64,000 bases of DNA from Citreicoccus inhibens (GTDB lineage: Bacteria; Myxococcota; Myxococcia; Myxococcales; Myxococcaceae). Every line of letters begins with the position of its first letter. Positions within the stretch are counted from its first letter, which is position 1. The stretch lies in NCBI RefSeq assembly GCF_019039035.1, contig NZ_JAHNZT010000012.1, positions 62,001 to 126,000 of the forward strand. The letters are read 5' to 3'. The position numbers were made by a program, and so were the translations under genes. The notes under the pieces are model-generated. The model worked only from the letters and a program-made list of their open reading frames with translations. It was not told the origin of the DNA and searched no databases. Shown in pieces: positions 46,777 through 55,315 of this stretch.

Positions 46777-47241
46777 ATGACTCGGAAGGACATCCTCCTG
46801 GCGGTGAAGCATTTCCTCGATGTGGTCGACGCGCGGATTGCTGTCGCGGACCGCGAGCGAGCACTGCGCGCGGCCTTGGACCCATTGGCGCTGGCCTCGC
46901 ACTTCGCCGAGGCCCCGTTCGACGACGCGGAGTCTCCGGATGCGCCCGAGCTCGACTACCAAGTCCTGCGCGCCTCCATCGAGCCGCTCTTCCCGGGTCT
47001 CGGCCTCTACATCGAGGCCTTGAACATCGCGGACTCCGTGGGCGAGTCCGCGCTCAGCCTGGGCGATGCGCTCGATGACCTCACCGACATCACGCGAGAC
47101 CTGCGCGACGTCCTCTTCTACTGGGAGCACACGAGCGAAGAGAACGCGCTCTGGCACCTCCGCTTCGGCTTCGAGTCCCATTGGGGACAGCACCTGCGCA
47201 GCTTGCAGCTCTACCTCCACGCGCGAACGACCGGCCGCTGA
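46777..47241 (+). CDS. DUF5063-family protein
   Basis: 154 residues from ATG 46777 (an in-frame ATG at 46753 would add eight). All-helical acidic protein: DILLAVKHFLDVVDAR, FDDAESPDAPELDYQVLRASIEPLFPGLGLYIEALNIADSVGESALSLGDALDDLTDITRDLRDVLFYWEHTSEENALWHLRFGFESHWGQHLRSLQLYLHAR. The DDLxDIxxDLxxxLxxW...N.LW.(L/F)x(F)xxHWG.H pattern is that of DUF5063. Role unknown. It is the first real gene after the centromeric region and lies 350 bases before parA on the same strand. Confidence 0.8.
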   Translation: MTRKDILLAVKHFLDVVDARIAVADRERALRAALDPLALASHFAEAPFDDAESPDAPELDYQVLRASIEPLFPGLGLYIEALNIADSVGESALSLGDALDDLTDITRDLRDVLFYWEHTSEENALWHLRFGFESHWGQHLRSLQLYLHARTTGR

Positions 47242-47591
47242 ACCAGCCCCTCTGGCCAGGGGCCATGCTGCGCCGCGCCTCCCGCGAAGGTGCCGCGTCG
47301 CTCGGCTGCTCGGTGCTGAGGGGGCTCAAGCGTCGGGCCCGCGCATCGCGCCCAGGTCTCGGGATGAACCGAGGGGCGCGCGAGGCCCGCCAGCTGATCG
47401 GCCGCGGCAATTCGGGCGAGGTTCTTGACCCCGCATGCGCCCGGAAAACAAGGGAGCGGCCGGGCGACTCCGACAAGAGCGGTCGCGAATTTGATCGGAT
47501 CACAAACCCCGTGCTAGCTGCCGGGGCAGCGTTAATGAGTGCGCCTCCGGCACGAATGGATGCGGAACCCCGAGCTTCGGGGTGAGAGAGG
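47242..47591. other. 350-bp interval before parA
   Basis: No gene. Presumably holds the parA-parB-bacM promoter. A weak sigma-70-like pair (TTGATC at 47491, TGCTAG/CTAGCT at 47512-47519) is the only candidate I see. No parS palindrome is present. Confidence 0.4.
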
Positions 47592-48395
47592 ATGGAGCAC
47601 GTGGGTCGAATCATCTGCATCTCCAACCAGAAGGGCGGCGTGGGTAAGACCACCACCGCCATCAACCTCGCCGCGAGCCTGGCCTCCGCCGAGCGCCGCA
47701 CGCTCCTGGTGGACATGGACCCGCAGGGGAACGCGGGCAGCGGACTCGGCCTCAAGCGCGACGTGCTCCACGGCACCGTCTATGAGGCGCTCCTCAACGG
47801 CCGCCCCGCCGAGGAGCTGCTCCACGCCACCGAGCTGCGCTACCTCCAGGTCATCCCCGCGACGCCCGACCTCACTGGCGCCGAGGTCGAGCTGGTGAAC
47901 CAGGAGGGCCGCGAGTTCCGCCTCCGCGAGGCGCTGCGTCCCCTCAAGGCCGCGTACGACTACATCATCATCGACTGCCCGCCATCGCTCGGCCTGCTCA
48001 CCCTGAACGCGCTCATCGCGGCGGACTCGGTGCTGATTCCCCTCCAGTGCGAGTACTACGCCCTCGAGGGCCTCTCGCAGCTGACGCACACCATCGACCT
48101 GGTGAAGCAGGGCCTCAACCCCGAGCTGAAGATGGAGGGCATCCTGCTCACCATGTTCGACTCGCGCGCGAACATCGCGCACCAGGTCGTCGAGGAAGTG
48201 CGGGGCTACTTCAAGGAGCAGGTGTTCGAGGTCCTCGTGCCGCGCAACGTGCGCCTGTCCGAGTGCCCCTCCTTCGGCAAGCCCATCATCCTGTACGACA
48301 TCAAGTCGAAGGGCTGCGAGAGCTACCTGGCGCTCGGCCGGGAAATCATGCGCCGGGAGACGCCGCCCGCCGCGCCCAAGCGGCGCGTGGCCTGA
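47592..48395 (+). CDS. parA: Chromosome-partitioning ATPase ParA
   Basis: 267 residues. Deviant Walker A KGGVGKTTT at about residues 14-22 with the signature first Lys, A' motif LLVDMDPQGNAGSGLG, and Walker B-like YDYIIIDCPPSLGLLTLNAL. These define the ParA/Soj family, which binds DNA non-specifically as an ATP dimer and drives ParB-parS movement. Also seen are the conserved PLQCEYYALEGLSQL and NVRLSECPSFGKPIILYDIKSKG. No N-terminal HTH is present, as expected for chromosomal (type Ia-small) ParA. It starts at ATG 47592 after GAGAG. First gene of a parA-parB-bactofilin operon. Confidence 0.97.
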   Translation: MEHVGRIICISNQKGGVGKTTTAINLAASLASAERRTLLVDMDPQGNAGSGLGLKRDVLHGTVYEALLNGRPAEELLHATELRYLQVIPATPDLTGAEVELVNQEGREFRLREALRPLKAAYDYIIIDCPPSLGLLTLNALIAADSVLIPLQCEYYALEGLSQLTHTIDLVKQGLNPELKMEGILLTMFDSRANIAHQVVEEVRGYFKEQVFEVLVPRNVRLSECPSFGKPIILYDIKSKGCESYLALGREIMRRETPPAAPKRRVA

Positions 48396-48490
48396 GTGCG
48401 TCCCTCGTCGCGAATGAGGGGATGGCGCCACGGGTTGGCCGCGCGTCCCCTCTCCCTTGAATCGCCGCGAGGCGCTGGAGCGAAGACGAC

Positions 48491-49378
48491 GTGGTGAATT
48501 CAGACAAGCACAAGCGCGCGCTCGGGCGAGGCCTCTCCGCGCTCATTCCGCAGGCCGCTCCGGCCCCCGCGCCCGCCGCCGAGCCCCCTCCGCGCGCCGG
48601 CGTCCTCAAGCTGCCCATCGAGTCCATCCACCGCGACACCGAGCAGCCCCGCCGCTACTTCGACCCGGCCAAGCTCACCGAGCTGACCGAGTCCATCAAG
48701 GCGCAGGGCCTCTTGCAGCCCATCCTCGTGCGCAAGTCCGGGGACGGCTACAAGCTCATCGCGGGCGAGCGGCGGTGGCGCGCCTCGCAGGCCGCCGGGC
48801 TCAAGGAGATTCCGGCCATCGTCCGGGAGGTCACTGAGGTCCAGGCCTTCGAGCTGGCCCTGGTGGAGAACCTCCAGCGCGCGGACCTCAACCCGATTGA
48901 AGAGGCGGACGGCTACAAGCGCCTCATCGACGAGTTCAAGCTCACGCAGGAGCAGGTGGCGCAGCGGGTGGGCAAGGAGCGCTCCACCGTGGCCAACGCG
49001 CTGCGGTTGCTCGCCCTGCCCGATGACGTGAAGGACATGGTGGCCGACGGGGCCCTCTCCATGGGCCATGCGCGCGCGCTGCTCGGCGTGCCTCGGCTGC
49101 CGGAGCTGCAGAACCTGGCGCGCCAGGTGACGGAGAAGAAGCTCTCCGTGCGCGACACGGAGAAGCTGGTCCAGCAGAACCGCTCCACGAAGAAGGACGC
49201 GGGGAAGCCGGCGCCCAAGCAGAGTCCCCAGGTGCGCTCGCTGGTGGAGGAACTCCAGCGCAGATTGGGGACGAAGGTGCGCTTGTCGGAGAAAAGCCCA
49301 GGAAAAGGCACCCTCGAAGTGGACTTCTTCTCCTACGATGACCTGGACCGTCTGTTGAAGATTCTCAGGAAGGAGTAG
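48491..49378 (+). CDS. parB: ParB centromere-binding CTPase
   Basis: 295 residues, GTG start. Opens with KRALGRGLSALIP, the conserved ParA-stimulating N-terminus. The ParB/Srx domain holds the CTP-binding motifs (EQPRRYFDPAKLTELTESIKAQGLLQPILVR, then AGERRWRASQAAGL and ENLQRADLNPIEEADGYKRL). The HTH (TQEQVAQRVGKERSTVANALRLLALP, then GALSMGHARALL) reads the parS palindrome. The C-terminal ~60 residues form the dimerisation domain (VRSLVEELQRRLGTKVRLSEK through DDLDRLLKIL). It should nucleate at the 15 good sites at 38.4-40.8 kb, spread as CTP clamps and be moved by ParA. Stop is 3 bases before the bactofilin gene. Confidence 0.97.
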   Translation: MVNSDKHKRALGRGLSALIPQAAPAPAPAAEPPPRAGVLKLPIESIHRDTEQPRRYFDPAKLTELTESIKAQGLLQPILVRKSGDGYKLIAGERRWRASQAAGLKEIPAIVREVTEVQAFELALVENLQRADLNPIEEADGYKRLIDEFKLTQEQVAQRVGKERSTVANALRLLALPDDVKDMVADGALSMGHARALLGVPRLPELQNLARQVTEKKLSVRDTEKLVQQNRSTKKDAGKPAPKQSPQVRSLVEELQRRLGTKVRLSEKSPGKGTLEVDFFSYDDLDRLLKILRKE

Positions 49379-49381
49379 CGC

Positions 49382-49831
49382 GTGGCGCTCCTTGGCGGGA
49401 AAAAAGACGAAGCACCCAGCAAGCCTCTGTTCAAGCGGGAGGAGGAATTCGTGTCGACGCGTCCTGGTGAGGTTCACACGCTCCTGGGCAAGGGGAGCGA
49501 GTTCGAGGGGAAGCTCACCTTCGAAGGGCAGGTCCGGATTGATGGGAAGTTCCAAGGGCAGATCGTCACCAAGGACGTGCTCGTCATTGGGGATGGCGCC
49601 CGGGTGAACGCGGAGATTCAGGCCGGCACGGTCATCATCAACGGCACGGTCGAGGGGAACGTGAAGGCCACGACCCTCATCGAGCTCAAGCAGCCCGGCC
49701 GCATCAAGGGCAACCTGGAGACGCCCGCGCTGTCCATGGACCGCGGCGTCATCTTCGAGGGCTCGCTGAAGATGGAGAACATCGGCAAGTCGATGCCCCC
49801 GCCCGTGGGTGGGGAAGGCTCGAAGAAGTAG
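49382..49831 (+). CDS. bacM: Bactofilin (BacM-like)
   Basis: 149 residues, GTG start. Central beta-helix typical of bactofilins: LLGKGSEFEGKLTFEGQVRIDGKFQGQIVTKDVLVIGDGARVNAEIQAGTVIINGTVEGNVKATTLIELKQPGRIKGNLETPALSMDRGVIFEGSLKM, flanked by disordered tails. Bactofilins polymerise without nucleotide into stable filaments. In Myxococcus xanthus the bactofilin encoded beside parAB is, as I recall, BacM, needed for normal cell shape, while the separate BacNOP set positions ParB-parS. Position and length fit BacM. Translation is probably coupled to parB, and the stop overlaps the next GTG by one base. Confidence 0.88.
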   Translation: MALLGGKKDEAPSKPLFKREEEFVSTRPGEVHTLLGKGSEFEGKLTFEGQVRIDGKFQGQIVTKDVLVIGDGARVNAEIQAGTVIINGTVEGNVKATTLIELKQPGRIKGNLETPALSMDRGVIFEGSLKMENIGKSMPPPVGGEGSKK

Positions 49832-50382
49832 TGCGCGGCCTCCGGCAAGGTGTGTCGCTGGCCTCGGGGCTGGCGCTCGCCCTGCTGGTGGGCTGTCCGG
49901 AGTCCAAGCGCGAGGCGGAGCCGTCCGCCGCCTCCCCGGAGGCGTCGCCCCGCTCCGCGGGACTCCGTTCCGGCGTGAAGGTGCCGCTGCCGTCTGGGTG
50001 GTCCGCGCAGGTGGCGGCGGATGGCAGCTTCCAGGCAGGCCCCCCGGGACACTCCAGCCTCCGGGTGGACCTGCGCCCGGGGCAGGGCGAGCAGCTCCCC
50101 TCCGCGCGCGCGCTCACCCAGGCGATGCGGCCCCCCCTCAAGGACTTCGTCGTCACCTCCGAGCAGGAGGAGGGCACGGAGGACTTCACGCTGGTGCGTG
50201 GGGCGCTCGCGCCGAAGCTCGGGGATGGGGGCGTGGGCTCGCCGGCGCCGGTCTTCTTCGCGGCGCGCCGCGTGGGGCAGGACCTGTTCCTGTGCGCGAG
50301 CCTCCCGGGGGCGTCCGCCGAAGAGGTCCGCCTGGGCGCGGACGCGTGCCGAGACATCCAGGTGCAGGCCGCGCCGCGCTGA
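49831..50382 (+). CDS. Putative lipoprotein downstream of bacM
   Basis: 183 residues, GTG start overlapping the bactofilin stop by one base. N-terminal signal with lipobox (GLALALLVGC), then an acidic Ala/Ser/Pro linker to about residue 50. A folded segment follows (VKVPLPSGWSAQVAADGSFQAGPPGHSSLRVDLRPG, DFTLVRGALAPKL, PVFFAARRVGQDLFLCASLPGASAEEVRLGADACRDIQVQ) with two Cys that could pair. No family recognised. Operon position suggests expression with parAB-bacM, but any functional link is speculative. Confidence 0.65.
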   Translation: MRGLRQGVSLASGLALALLVGCPESKREAEPSAASPEASPRSAGLRSGVKVPLPSGWSAQVAADGSFQAGPPGHSSLRVDLRPGQGEQLPSARALTQAMRPPLKDFVVTSEQEEGTEDFTLVRGALAPKLGDGGVGSPAPVFFAARRVGQDLFLCASLPGASAEEVRLGADACRDIQVQAAPR

Positions 50383-50700
50383 GCCTCCGCGAGCGGGCCG
50401 CTGCGTCGGGTAGCGGGCAGGCGGCGCGCTGTCGCGTGAACTTCCTGCGCGGGTCGCGTGTCCCAGTTACGTGAACCACGTGCTTCCCGCTCGCCAGGTC
50501 AACGACAGGACGATGGCCTCCGACGCGGGAACGTCCAGTCGCGACGCGGGGTGCAATTCCGTGCACGGCATGTCTTCATCTGTTCGCGGGGACTTCCCGA
50601 ACTCGTCACGACTTCTTAACCTTCACATTCTGGCCTGCGAGCGCGCCCCCCGGGGCTCGCGCCAGGTCGTCACGCAGTGCCCGCTTGAAGGAGTTCGCGC
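50383..50700. other. 318-bp gene-free interval
   Basis: Nothing recognised except a ribosome site (AAGGAG) for the next small gene near its end. Confidence 0.4.
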
Positions 50701-50898
50701 ATGACGCTCGCCGAGATGCTTCCCCTCCCGCTCGCAGCCGTGGACCTGGGTTCGGTGGGAGAGCGCGTGGTCGCGGTGGGGGGCCTGGTCATCACGGCGC
50801 TGGCGGGACTGTGGCTGGCGTGGGCGCGCCCCGCCGTGCAGCCCGTGCCGGTGCCGGTCCGCGCCAACTCGCGGCGCACTCCGCCCCGCCGTCGGTAG
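50701..50898 (+). CDS. Single-helix membrane peptide
   Basis: 65 residues. Short N-terminus, one long hydrophobic helix (VVAVGGLVITALAGLWLAW, about residues 23-41), then a Pro/Val-rich basic tail ending NSRRTPPRRR. AAGGAG lies 8 bases before the ATG. The ribosome site, positive-inside tail and following hairpin support a real gene, but there is no family assignment. Confidence 0.5.
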   Translation: MTLAEMLPLPLAAVDLGSVGERVVAVGGLVITALAGLWLAWARPAVQPVPVPVRANSRRTPPRRR

Positions 50899-50903
50899 TC
50901 ACG

Positions 50904-50935
50904 GGGACGCTCGGCCCCCCAACGCCGGGTGTCCC
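50904..50935 (+). terminator. Hairpin after the membrane peptide
   Basis: GGGACGCTCGGC (50904-50915) and GCCGGGTGTCCC (50924-50935) pair at 11 of 12 positions, counting one G-U pair, with an 8-nt loop, starting 6 bases after the stop. Followed by A-rich rather than T-rich DNA. Confidence 0.45.
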
Positions 50936-51313
50936 TGAAAAAGACAACGGGCGCGGTCGGTCAGGAGGGTTGCCCCCGGCCGCGCGCCCGATGAATCCCC
51001 CCGGCGTGGTGTACGTGCGCCAGCCTCCGTCGAAGCGGGTGCGGTGGAGCCGAGAAGGCCCAGGGATGCGTGCCAGGGGGTGAACGTCCGCCCCTCGCCC
51101 GGTTCCCTCTCCCTCGAAGGGAGTTGCGCCACCACGTGGAGTCGCCTCGATGAGGAGGTCAGCAGGGTCCCCAGCCCTGTTGGACCCCATGCCGGGTACA
51201 CCGAATCCGGCATTTCCCGAATGATGGCGTGAAACCCTCCGAGTTTCCCCCTCGCCGTGCGCGAGGGGACCGGATGACCGAGGGTCTGTCACTACCCGGG
51301 AACGACGCGGGGT
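50936..51313. other. Gene-free interval before egtD
   Basis: No gene or clear regulatory element recognised in this ~380 bp, which separates rightward genes from the leftward egtB-egtD pair. Confidence 0.4.
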
Positions 51314-52336
51314 TCAGCGTCGCAGCGCGAGGGACAAGGCGAAGTCCCCGGCGCTGTCGGTCCACCAGGCGGCGAGGTCCAGGCCGGCCGCGGACAGCTC
51401 CGCTTCCACCTGGGCGCGGCGGAACTTGCAGCTCACCTCGGTGCGGAGGACCTCGCCCTCGGCGAAGTCCACGCGCCGCTTGAGCCCGCCGAGCCACACG
51501 GTCTGCGCGCGGCGGGAGATGAGCTGCATTTCGATCCACGCGTTGGACTCGTCGAAGGGGGCGTGGTGCACGAAGCCCTCCGGCTGGAAGTCCGCGCCCA
51601 GCTCGCGGTTGAGGACGCTCAGCACGTTGCGGTTGAAGTTCGCCGTCACGCCGGCCCGGTCGTTGTAGGCGGCGAAGAGGCGGGCGCGGTCCTTGATGAG
51701 GTCCGTGCCCAGGAGCAGGCCGTCTCCGGGCTTGAGGCCGGCGGACAGCTCGCGCAGGAAGAGGGCGCGCTGGGCCGGCTTGAAGTTGCCGATGGTGCCG
51801 CCCAGGAAGGCCACCAGCCGGCGCCCGCCGCTGGGGAGCTGGCAGAGGTGGTGGTCGAAGTCGCCCACCACCGCGTGGACGCCGATGCCCGGGTACTCGC
51901 GCGCGAGGTCCGCGGCGGCGCGGCGCAGGAAGGCCTCGCTCACGTCGAAGGGCACGAAGCGCGAGAGCTGTCCGGCCTCCAACATCGCGTCCAGCAGCAG
52001 GCGCGTCTTCTCGCTGGTGCCGCTGCCCAGCTCCATCAGCGTGTCCGCGCCGCTCAGCCGCGCGATGTCACCCGCGTGGGCCAGGAGAATCTCCCGCTCG
52101 CGCCGCGTGGGGTAGTACTCGGGCAGGCGGGTGATGTCGTCGAAGAGCTGGCTGCCGCGCTCGTCGTAGAGCCACTTGGGGCTCAGCTCCTTGGGCATGC
52201 CGCACAGCCCCTGGAGCGCCTCGGCCCGCAGGGCGCGCCGCGCGTCCCCGGGCTGCACGAAGACGTCCACCCTCACCCCGGGCACCTGCCGCCGTCCCGG
52301 AACCCCTGCCCCCGTCTGCGCCGTCCTCACCCGCAT
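51314..52336 (-). CDS. egtD: L-histidine N-alpha-methyltransferase EgtD
   Basis: 340 residues. Trimethylates histidine to hercynine with SAM, the first step of ergothioneine synthesis. Seen: LSPKWLYDERGSQLFDDITRLPEYYPTRREREILLAHAGDIA (start of the EgtD family), SAM motif LMELGSGTSEKTRLLLDAM, FVPFDVSEAFLRRAA, RLVAFLGGTIGNFKPAQRALFLRELSAGLKPGDGLLLGTDLIKD, YNDRAGVTANFNRNVLSVLNRELGADF, and the C-terminal SNAWIEMQLISRRAQTVWL, which contributes histidine recognition. It lies immediately after egtB in one operon (3-base gap). No egtA, egtC or egtE follows, as in many non-actinobacterial clusters. Confidence 0.95.
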   Translation of the reverse strand: MRVRTAQTGAGVPGRRQVPGVRVDVFVQPGDARRALRAEALQGLCGMPKELSPKWLYDERGSQLFDDITRLPEYYPTRREREILLAHAGDIARLSGADTLMELGSGTSEKTRLLLDAMLEAGQLSRFVPFDVSEAFLRRAAADLAREYPGIGVHAVVGDFDHHLCQLPSGGRRLVAFLGGTIGNFKPAQRALFLRELSAGLKPGDGLLLGTDLIKDRARLFAAYNDRAGVTANFNRNVLSVLNRELGADFQPEGFVHHAPFDESNAWIEMQLISRRAQTVWLGGLKRRVDFAEGEVLRTEVSCKFRRAQVEAELSAAGLDLAAWWTDSAGDFALSLALRR

Positions 52337-52339
52337 GGC

Positions 52340-53671
52340 TCACCTCGCGTCGCGTGCACAGCGGAAGCCGGCGAAAATCTGCCGGCGAATGGGGAAGTCC
52401 CAGTTGCGGAAGCTGCTCCGCACCGCCACGGGCGCGCTGGCCCAGGCCCCTCCCCGAAGCACCTTCGAGTCCGGTCCGAAGAACACCTCCGAGTACTCGC
52501 GGTACGGAAAGGCGCGGAAGCCCGCGTAGGGGCGGAAGTCGCTCGCGGTCCATTCCCACACGTCGCCCAGGAGCCCCCAGACGCCGTCAGGGCTGACGCC
52601 CGCGGGATGGCTGCCCACGGGGGACGGGCCCCACGTGTCGCCGCCCAGCGTGGCGTGCGCGGCCGTGGGCGGGGTGTCTCCCCAGGGATACGGGCGGGGC
52701 ACGCCGTCGCCGCCGCGCGCGGCCCTCTCCCACTCGGTCTCCGTGGGCAGCCGCTTGCCGGCCCAGCGCGCGTACGCGTCCGCCTCGTACCAGCACACGT
52801 GCTGCACGGGCTCGTCCAGGGGCAGCGGCTCCACCGCGCCGAAGCGACGGCGCTGCCAGGTGCCCGAGCCCCGCGGAATCCAGAACAGCGGATGGCGGAT
52901 GCCCTCGGCGCGGATGAACGCGAGGCCCGCGGGGTGCCACCAGCGCGCATCGTCGTAGCCGCCGTCCGCCATGAACCCGAGGAAGTCCCCCGTCGTCACG
53001 GGGTGCGCGTCCATCAAGAAGGCGGGCGCCCACGCGTCATGCGCGGGTCGTTCGTTGTCGTAGGCCCAGGGCAGGTCACTGCCCAGGCGCACCGGGCCCT
53101 CGGGGATGAGGACCTCGCGCCGAGCCACCGCGCCCGGCTGGGCCCGCGCCCGCGCTCGGGGGTGATAGGCGAAGCCCGTCATGAGCTGCAGCGTGGCGGC
53201 CAGCGTCTCCGCGTGTTGCTGCTCGTGCTGCGCCACCATGCCGAAGACGAAGCCCCCCGCGAGCAGGGGCTCGGGGCCGTGCTCTGGCAGCGCATCCAGG
53301 TGCTCACGCACCGCGCCCCGCACGCGCGAGGCGTAGGCGAAGGCGGCCTCGGGGGTGAGCAGCGGCAGCGCCGAGCGCGTGCGCCGGGGATGGCGGAAGG
53401 CGTCGTACAGCGCGTCGAAGGCGGCGTCCGTGAAGGCCGGTGCCCCCAGGGCACGCAGGAGCCACTGCTCCTCGTAGTTGGCCACGTGGGCCACGTCCCA
53501 GACGAGCGGCGACATCAGCGGCGAGTGCTGCCGCAGCAGCTCTGCCTCCGGCAGCCCCTCGAGCATCCCCAGGACCCTCGCCCGTGCCCCCTCCAGCTCG
53601 GCCCACGCCCGCGCCTTCCAGGGCCGCACGTCCTTGCCCTGGCGCCCCCCGCCCTCTGCCGTTAGCAACAT
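52340..53671 (-). CDS. egtB: Ergothioneine sulfoxide synthase EgtB
   Basis: 443 residues. Non-haem iron enzyme joining hercynine to a thiol (gamma-glutamylcysteine or cysteine) with O2. An N-terminal DinB-like four-helix domain provides His ligands: SPLVWDVAHVANYEEQWLL and MVAQHEQQHAETLAATLQLM (HxxxH). The C-terminal formylglycine-generating-enzyme-like domain begins ~residue 165 (VPIPEGPVRLGSD-type phrase VLIPEGPVRLGSDLPWAYDNERPAH) and includes PVTTGDFLGFMADGGYDDARWW, PVQHVCWYEADAYARWAGKRLPTETEWERAA, and the GNVWEWT-like LGDVWEWTASDFRPYAGF, ending LRGGAWASAPVAVRSSFRNWDFPIRRQIFAGFRCA. With egtD it forms a minimal ergothioneine operon. Confidence 0.93.
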   Translation of the reverse strand: MLLTAEGGGRQGKDVRPWKARAWAELEGARARVLGMLEGLPEAELLRQHSPLMSPLVWDVAHVANYEEQWLLRALGAPAFTDAAFDALYDAFRHPRRTRSALPLLTPEAAFAYASRVRGAVREHLDALPEHGPEPLLAGGFVFGMVAQHEQQHAETLAATLQLMTGFAYHPRARARAQPGAVARREVLIPEGPVRLGSDLPWAYDNERPAHDAWAPAFLMDAHPVTTGDFLGFMADGGYDDARWWHPAGLAFIRAEGIRHPLFWIPRGSGTWQRRRFGAVEPLPLDEPVQHVCWYEADAYARWAGKRLPTETEWERAARGGDGVPRPYPWGDTPPTAAHATLGGDTWGPSPVGSHPAGVSPDGVWGLLGDVWEWTASDFRPYAGFRAFPYREYSEVFFGPDSKVLRGGAWASAPVAVRSSFRNWDFPIRRQIFAGFRCARDAR

Positions 53672-53852
53672 GGCTGCTCCAAGCTAGGGAGGCGCGCACC
53701 CACCCGGTAAGTCCCTGTCGTACCCAGGCGGGAGACGCGCGTGCGGAAATGTACGTTTCAACCGCCACAGAACACAGCAAGCCACGGAATATCCGCGAAA
53801 ATCGCAGAAATCGTCGTTGTTGTTGATATTCAAACCACTTGATGGGGAAGGC

Positions 53853-54506
53853 TCAGCCGCGGGGGCGGCGCCAGCGGTGCCACCACAGGCGCAGGTCCAC
53901 CTGTCCGGGCAGGGTCCAGCGGTGCCGCATGGCCAGGAGGCGCAGGAAGGCGGCCACGCCCACGGCGGCGAACTCGCCAACGATGGGCCGCATCTTCAGC
54001 CCCAGCACGAGCGCGACGTAGAGGAACGCGGCGATGAGCGCGGGCGTGGCGTACAGCTCGCCGGGGCTGACCAGGCTGGGGCGCTCGCCGTTGAGGACGT
54101 CGCGCAGCACGCCGCCACCCACGGCGGTCATCAGGCCCAGGAAGATGGAGCCCGGCACGGAGAGCTGGAGCGCGAGCGCCTTCTCCAACCCGAGCACCAG
54201 CCACACGCCCAACAACATGGCGTCCACGTAGTCGAGCACGCGGTTGAGGCGGCTGAACCACGGGCCAAAGAGCATGGACAGCACGGCGCACGCGACCACC
54301 GCGGCCAGGTAGCGCGGCACGCGCAACGCCATGGGGGGGCCATGCGAGAGCAGCACGTCGCGCAGCATGCCGCCGCCCACGGCGGTGACGACGGAGAGGA
54401 TGATGACCCCCATCGCGTCCGCGCCCTTGCGCATGCCGTGCAGCGCGCCGGAGAGCGCGCCCAGCGCCACCGCGCCCAGCTCCACGTAGACCGGCAGAAT
54501 CATCAT
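53853..54506 (-). CDS. TRIC-type cation channel / UPF0126 membrane protein
   Basis: 217 residues with seven hydrophobic segments and an internal duplication. Each half carries the family signature: VVTAVGGGMLRDVLLSHGPP and LMTAVGGGVLRDVLNGERPSLVSPGELYATPALIAAF. Bacterial members are TRIC-like trimeric monovalent-cation channels in the inner membrane (YicG/UPF0126). ATG 54506 is the first of two adjacent Met codons before ILPVYVELGAVALGALSGALHG; the open frame upstream (to 54563) has no supporting site. A basic C-terminal tail (RLWWHRWRRPRG) faces the cytoplasm. Confidence 0.9.
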   Translation of the reverse strand: MMILPVYVELGAVALGALSGALHGMRKGADAMGVIILSVVTAVGGGMLRDVLLSHGPPMALRVPRYLAAVVACAVLSMLFGPWFSRLNRVLDYVDAMLLGVWLVLGLEKALALQLSVPGSIFLGLMTAVGGGVLRDVLNGERPSLVSPGELYATPALIAAFLYVALVLGLKMRPIVGEFAAVGVAAFLRLLAMRHRWTLPGQVDLRLWWHRWRRPRG

Positions 54507-54667
54507 GGCCGCCGTCCAAGGTAGGCCCGGGTCTTCACGGACCGTGGAGGGACCTGCGCGCATCGTGTGGTGTAAACCGGAAGTCCCTGCTTTCTGTCCA
54601 CTAGTGGCCGCCTGCCCGAGTGCCCTGGGTATTGGTGTGGGGCCCCAAGCCTCTATGCTTGCGCGCC

Positions 54668-55039
54668 ATGGTCACTGCTTCGCGCGGGTCCGTGCTCGTC
54701 GTGGAAGACGATGACGACATCCGCGCCGCCGTCGCGGAAATCCTCGAAGGTGAAGGCTACGACGTCGCCATCGCGGCCAATGGGCGCGAGGCGCTGGACG
54801 AGCTCGCGACGATGCGCGCGCCTGGCCTCATCCTGTTGGACTTGATGATGCCGGTGATGAACGGCCACGAGTTCCTCACGCATCTGCGCGCGCAGGCTCG
54901 GTTCCGCGACGTGCCGGTGTTGGTGCTGACGGCGGTCTCCACGGAAGCGCCCAAGGGCACGCGCGGCGTGCTGCGCAAGCCCTTCGTGGTGGAGGAGCTG
55001 CTGGATGCCGTGCAGCAGCTGTGCGCGGTCGCGGCCTGA
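54668..55039 (+). CDS. Single-domain response regulator
   Basis: 123 residues, a stand-alone receiver (CheY-like) domain. Acidic pocket VEDDDDI near residues 12-18, phosphoacceptor Asp in LILLDLMMPVMNGHEF (~residue 60), Thr in VLVLTAVSTEAP, and conserved Lys in VLRKPFVVEELLDAV. No output domain, so it signals by protein contact. No histidine kinase is adjacent, an orphan arrangement common in myxobacteria. ATG 54668 was chosen because the receiver fold begins ten residues later; the frame is open to 54620. Confidence 0.9.
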   Translation: MVTASRGSVLVVEDDDDIRAAVAEILEGEGYDVAIAANGREALDELATMRAPGLILLDLMMPVMNGHEFLTHLRAQARFRDVPVLVLTAVSTEAPKGTRGVLRKPFVVEELLDAVQQLCAVAA

Positions 55040-55051
55040 GCGAGAGGGCCG

Positions 55052-55315
55052 CTAGATGTCCGAGACGCCCAGCAGCGTGAGCGTGCGTTCGCGCTCGTCC
55101 CGGGCGTAGCGCAGCTCCAGTCCATGCGCCGCCAGGACGTGGCGCATGGGACCGTCCTCCAGGTCCTCGAGGGGAGGGCCCTCTTCCGCGAGGTGGTGGA
55201 GCGCGCGCTGGAGGGCCTCGAAGGTCTCCGAGGACATGCGGCCCACCTCGCGCCACGCGGGCGGGGTGTAATGGATTCGGTAGGGAGTGGCTGTTCTGAC
55301 ACGGACTTGGGACAT
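55052..55315 (-). CDS. RelE/ParE-like small protein (solitary)
   Basis: 87 residues. Pattern YRIHYTPPAWREVGRMSSETFEALQRALHHLAEEGPPLEDLEDGPMRHVLAAHGLELRYARDERERTLTLLGVSDI is close to the RelE/ParE toxin fold (helix hairpin, then three strands with an R-x-x-Y-x-x-D-x-x-x-x-x-L-x-V-L-x-V end). No antitoxin gene is adjacent on either side, so it may be a domesticated or housekeeping member rather than an active toxin. GAAGAGAG lies 5 bases before the ATG. Convergent with the response regulator. Confidence 0.6.
   Translation of the reverse strand: MSQVRVRTATPYRIHYTPPAWREVGRMSSETFEALQRALHHLAEEGPPLEDLEDGPMRHVLAAHGLELRYARDERERTLTLLGVSDI

Noticed and set aside
47491..47519. parA promoter candidate (TTGATC ... 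CTAGCT)
   Set aside because: Boxes are poor and the spacing is ambiguous (15-17); noted only within the interval description.
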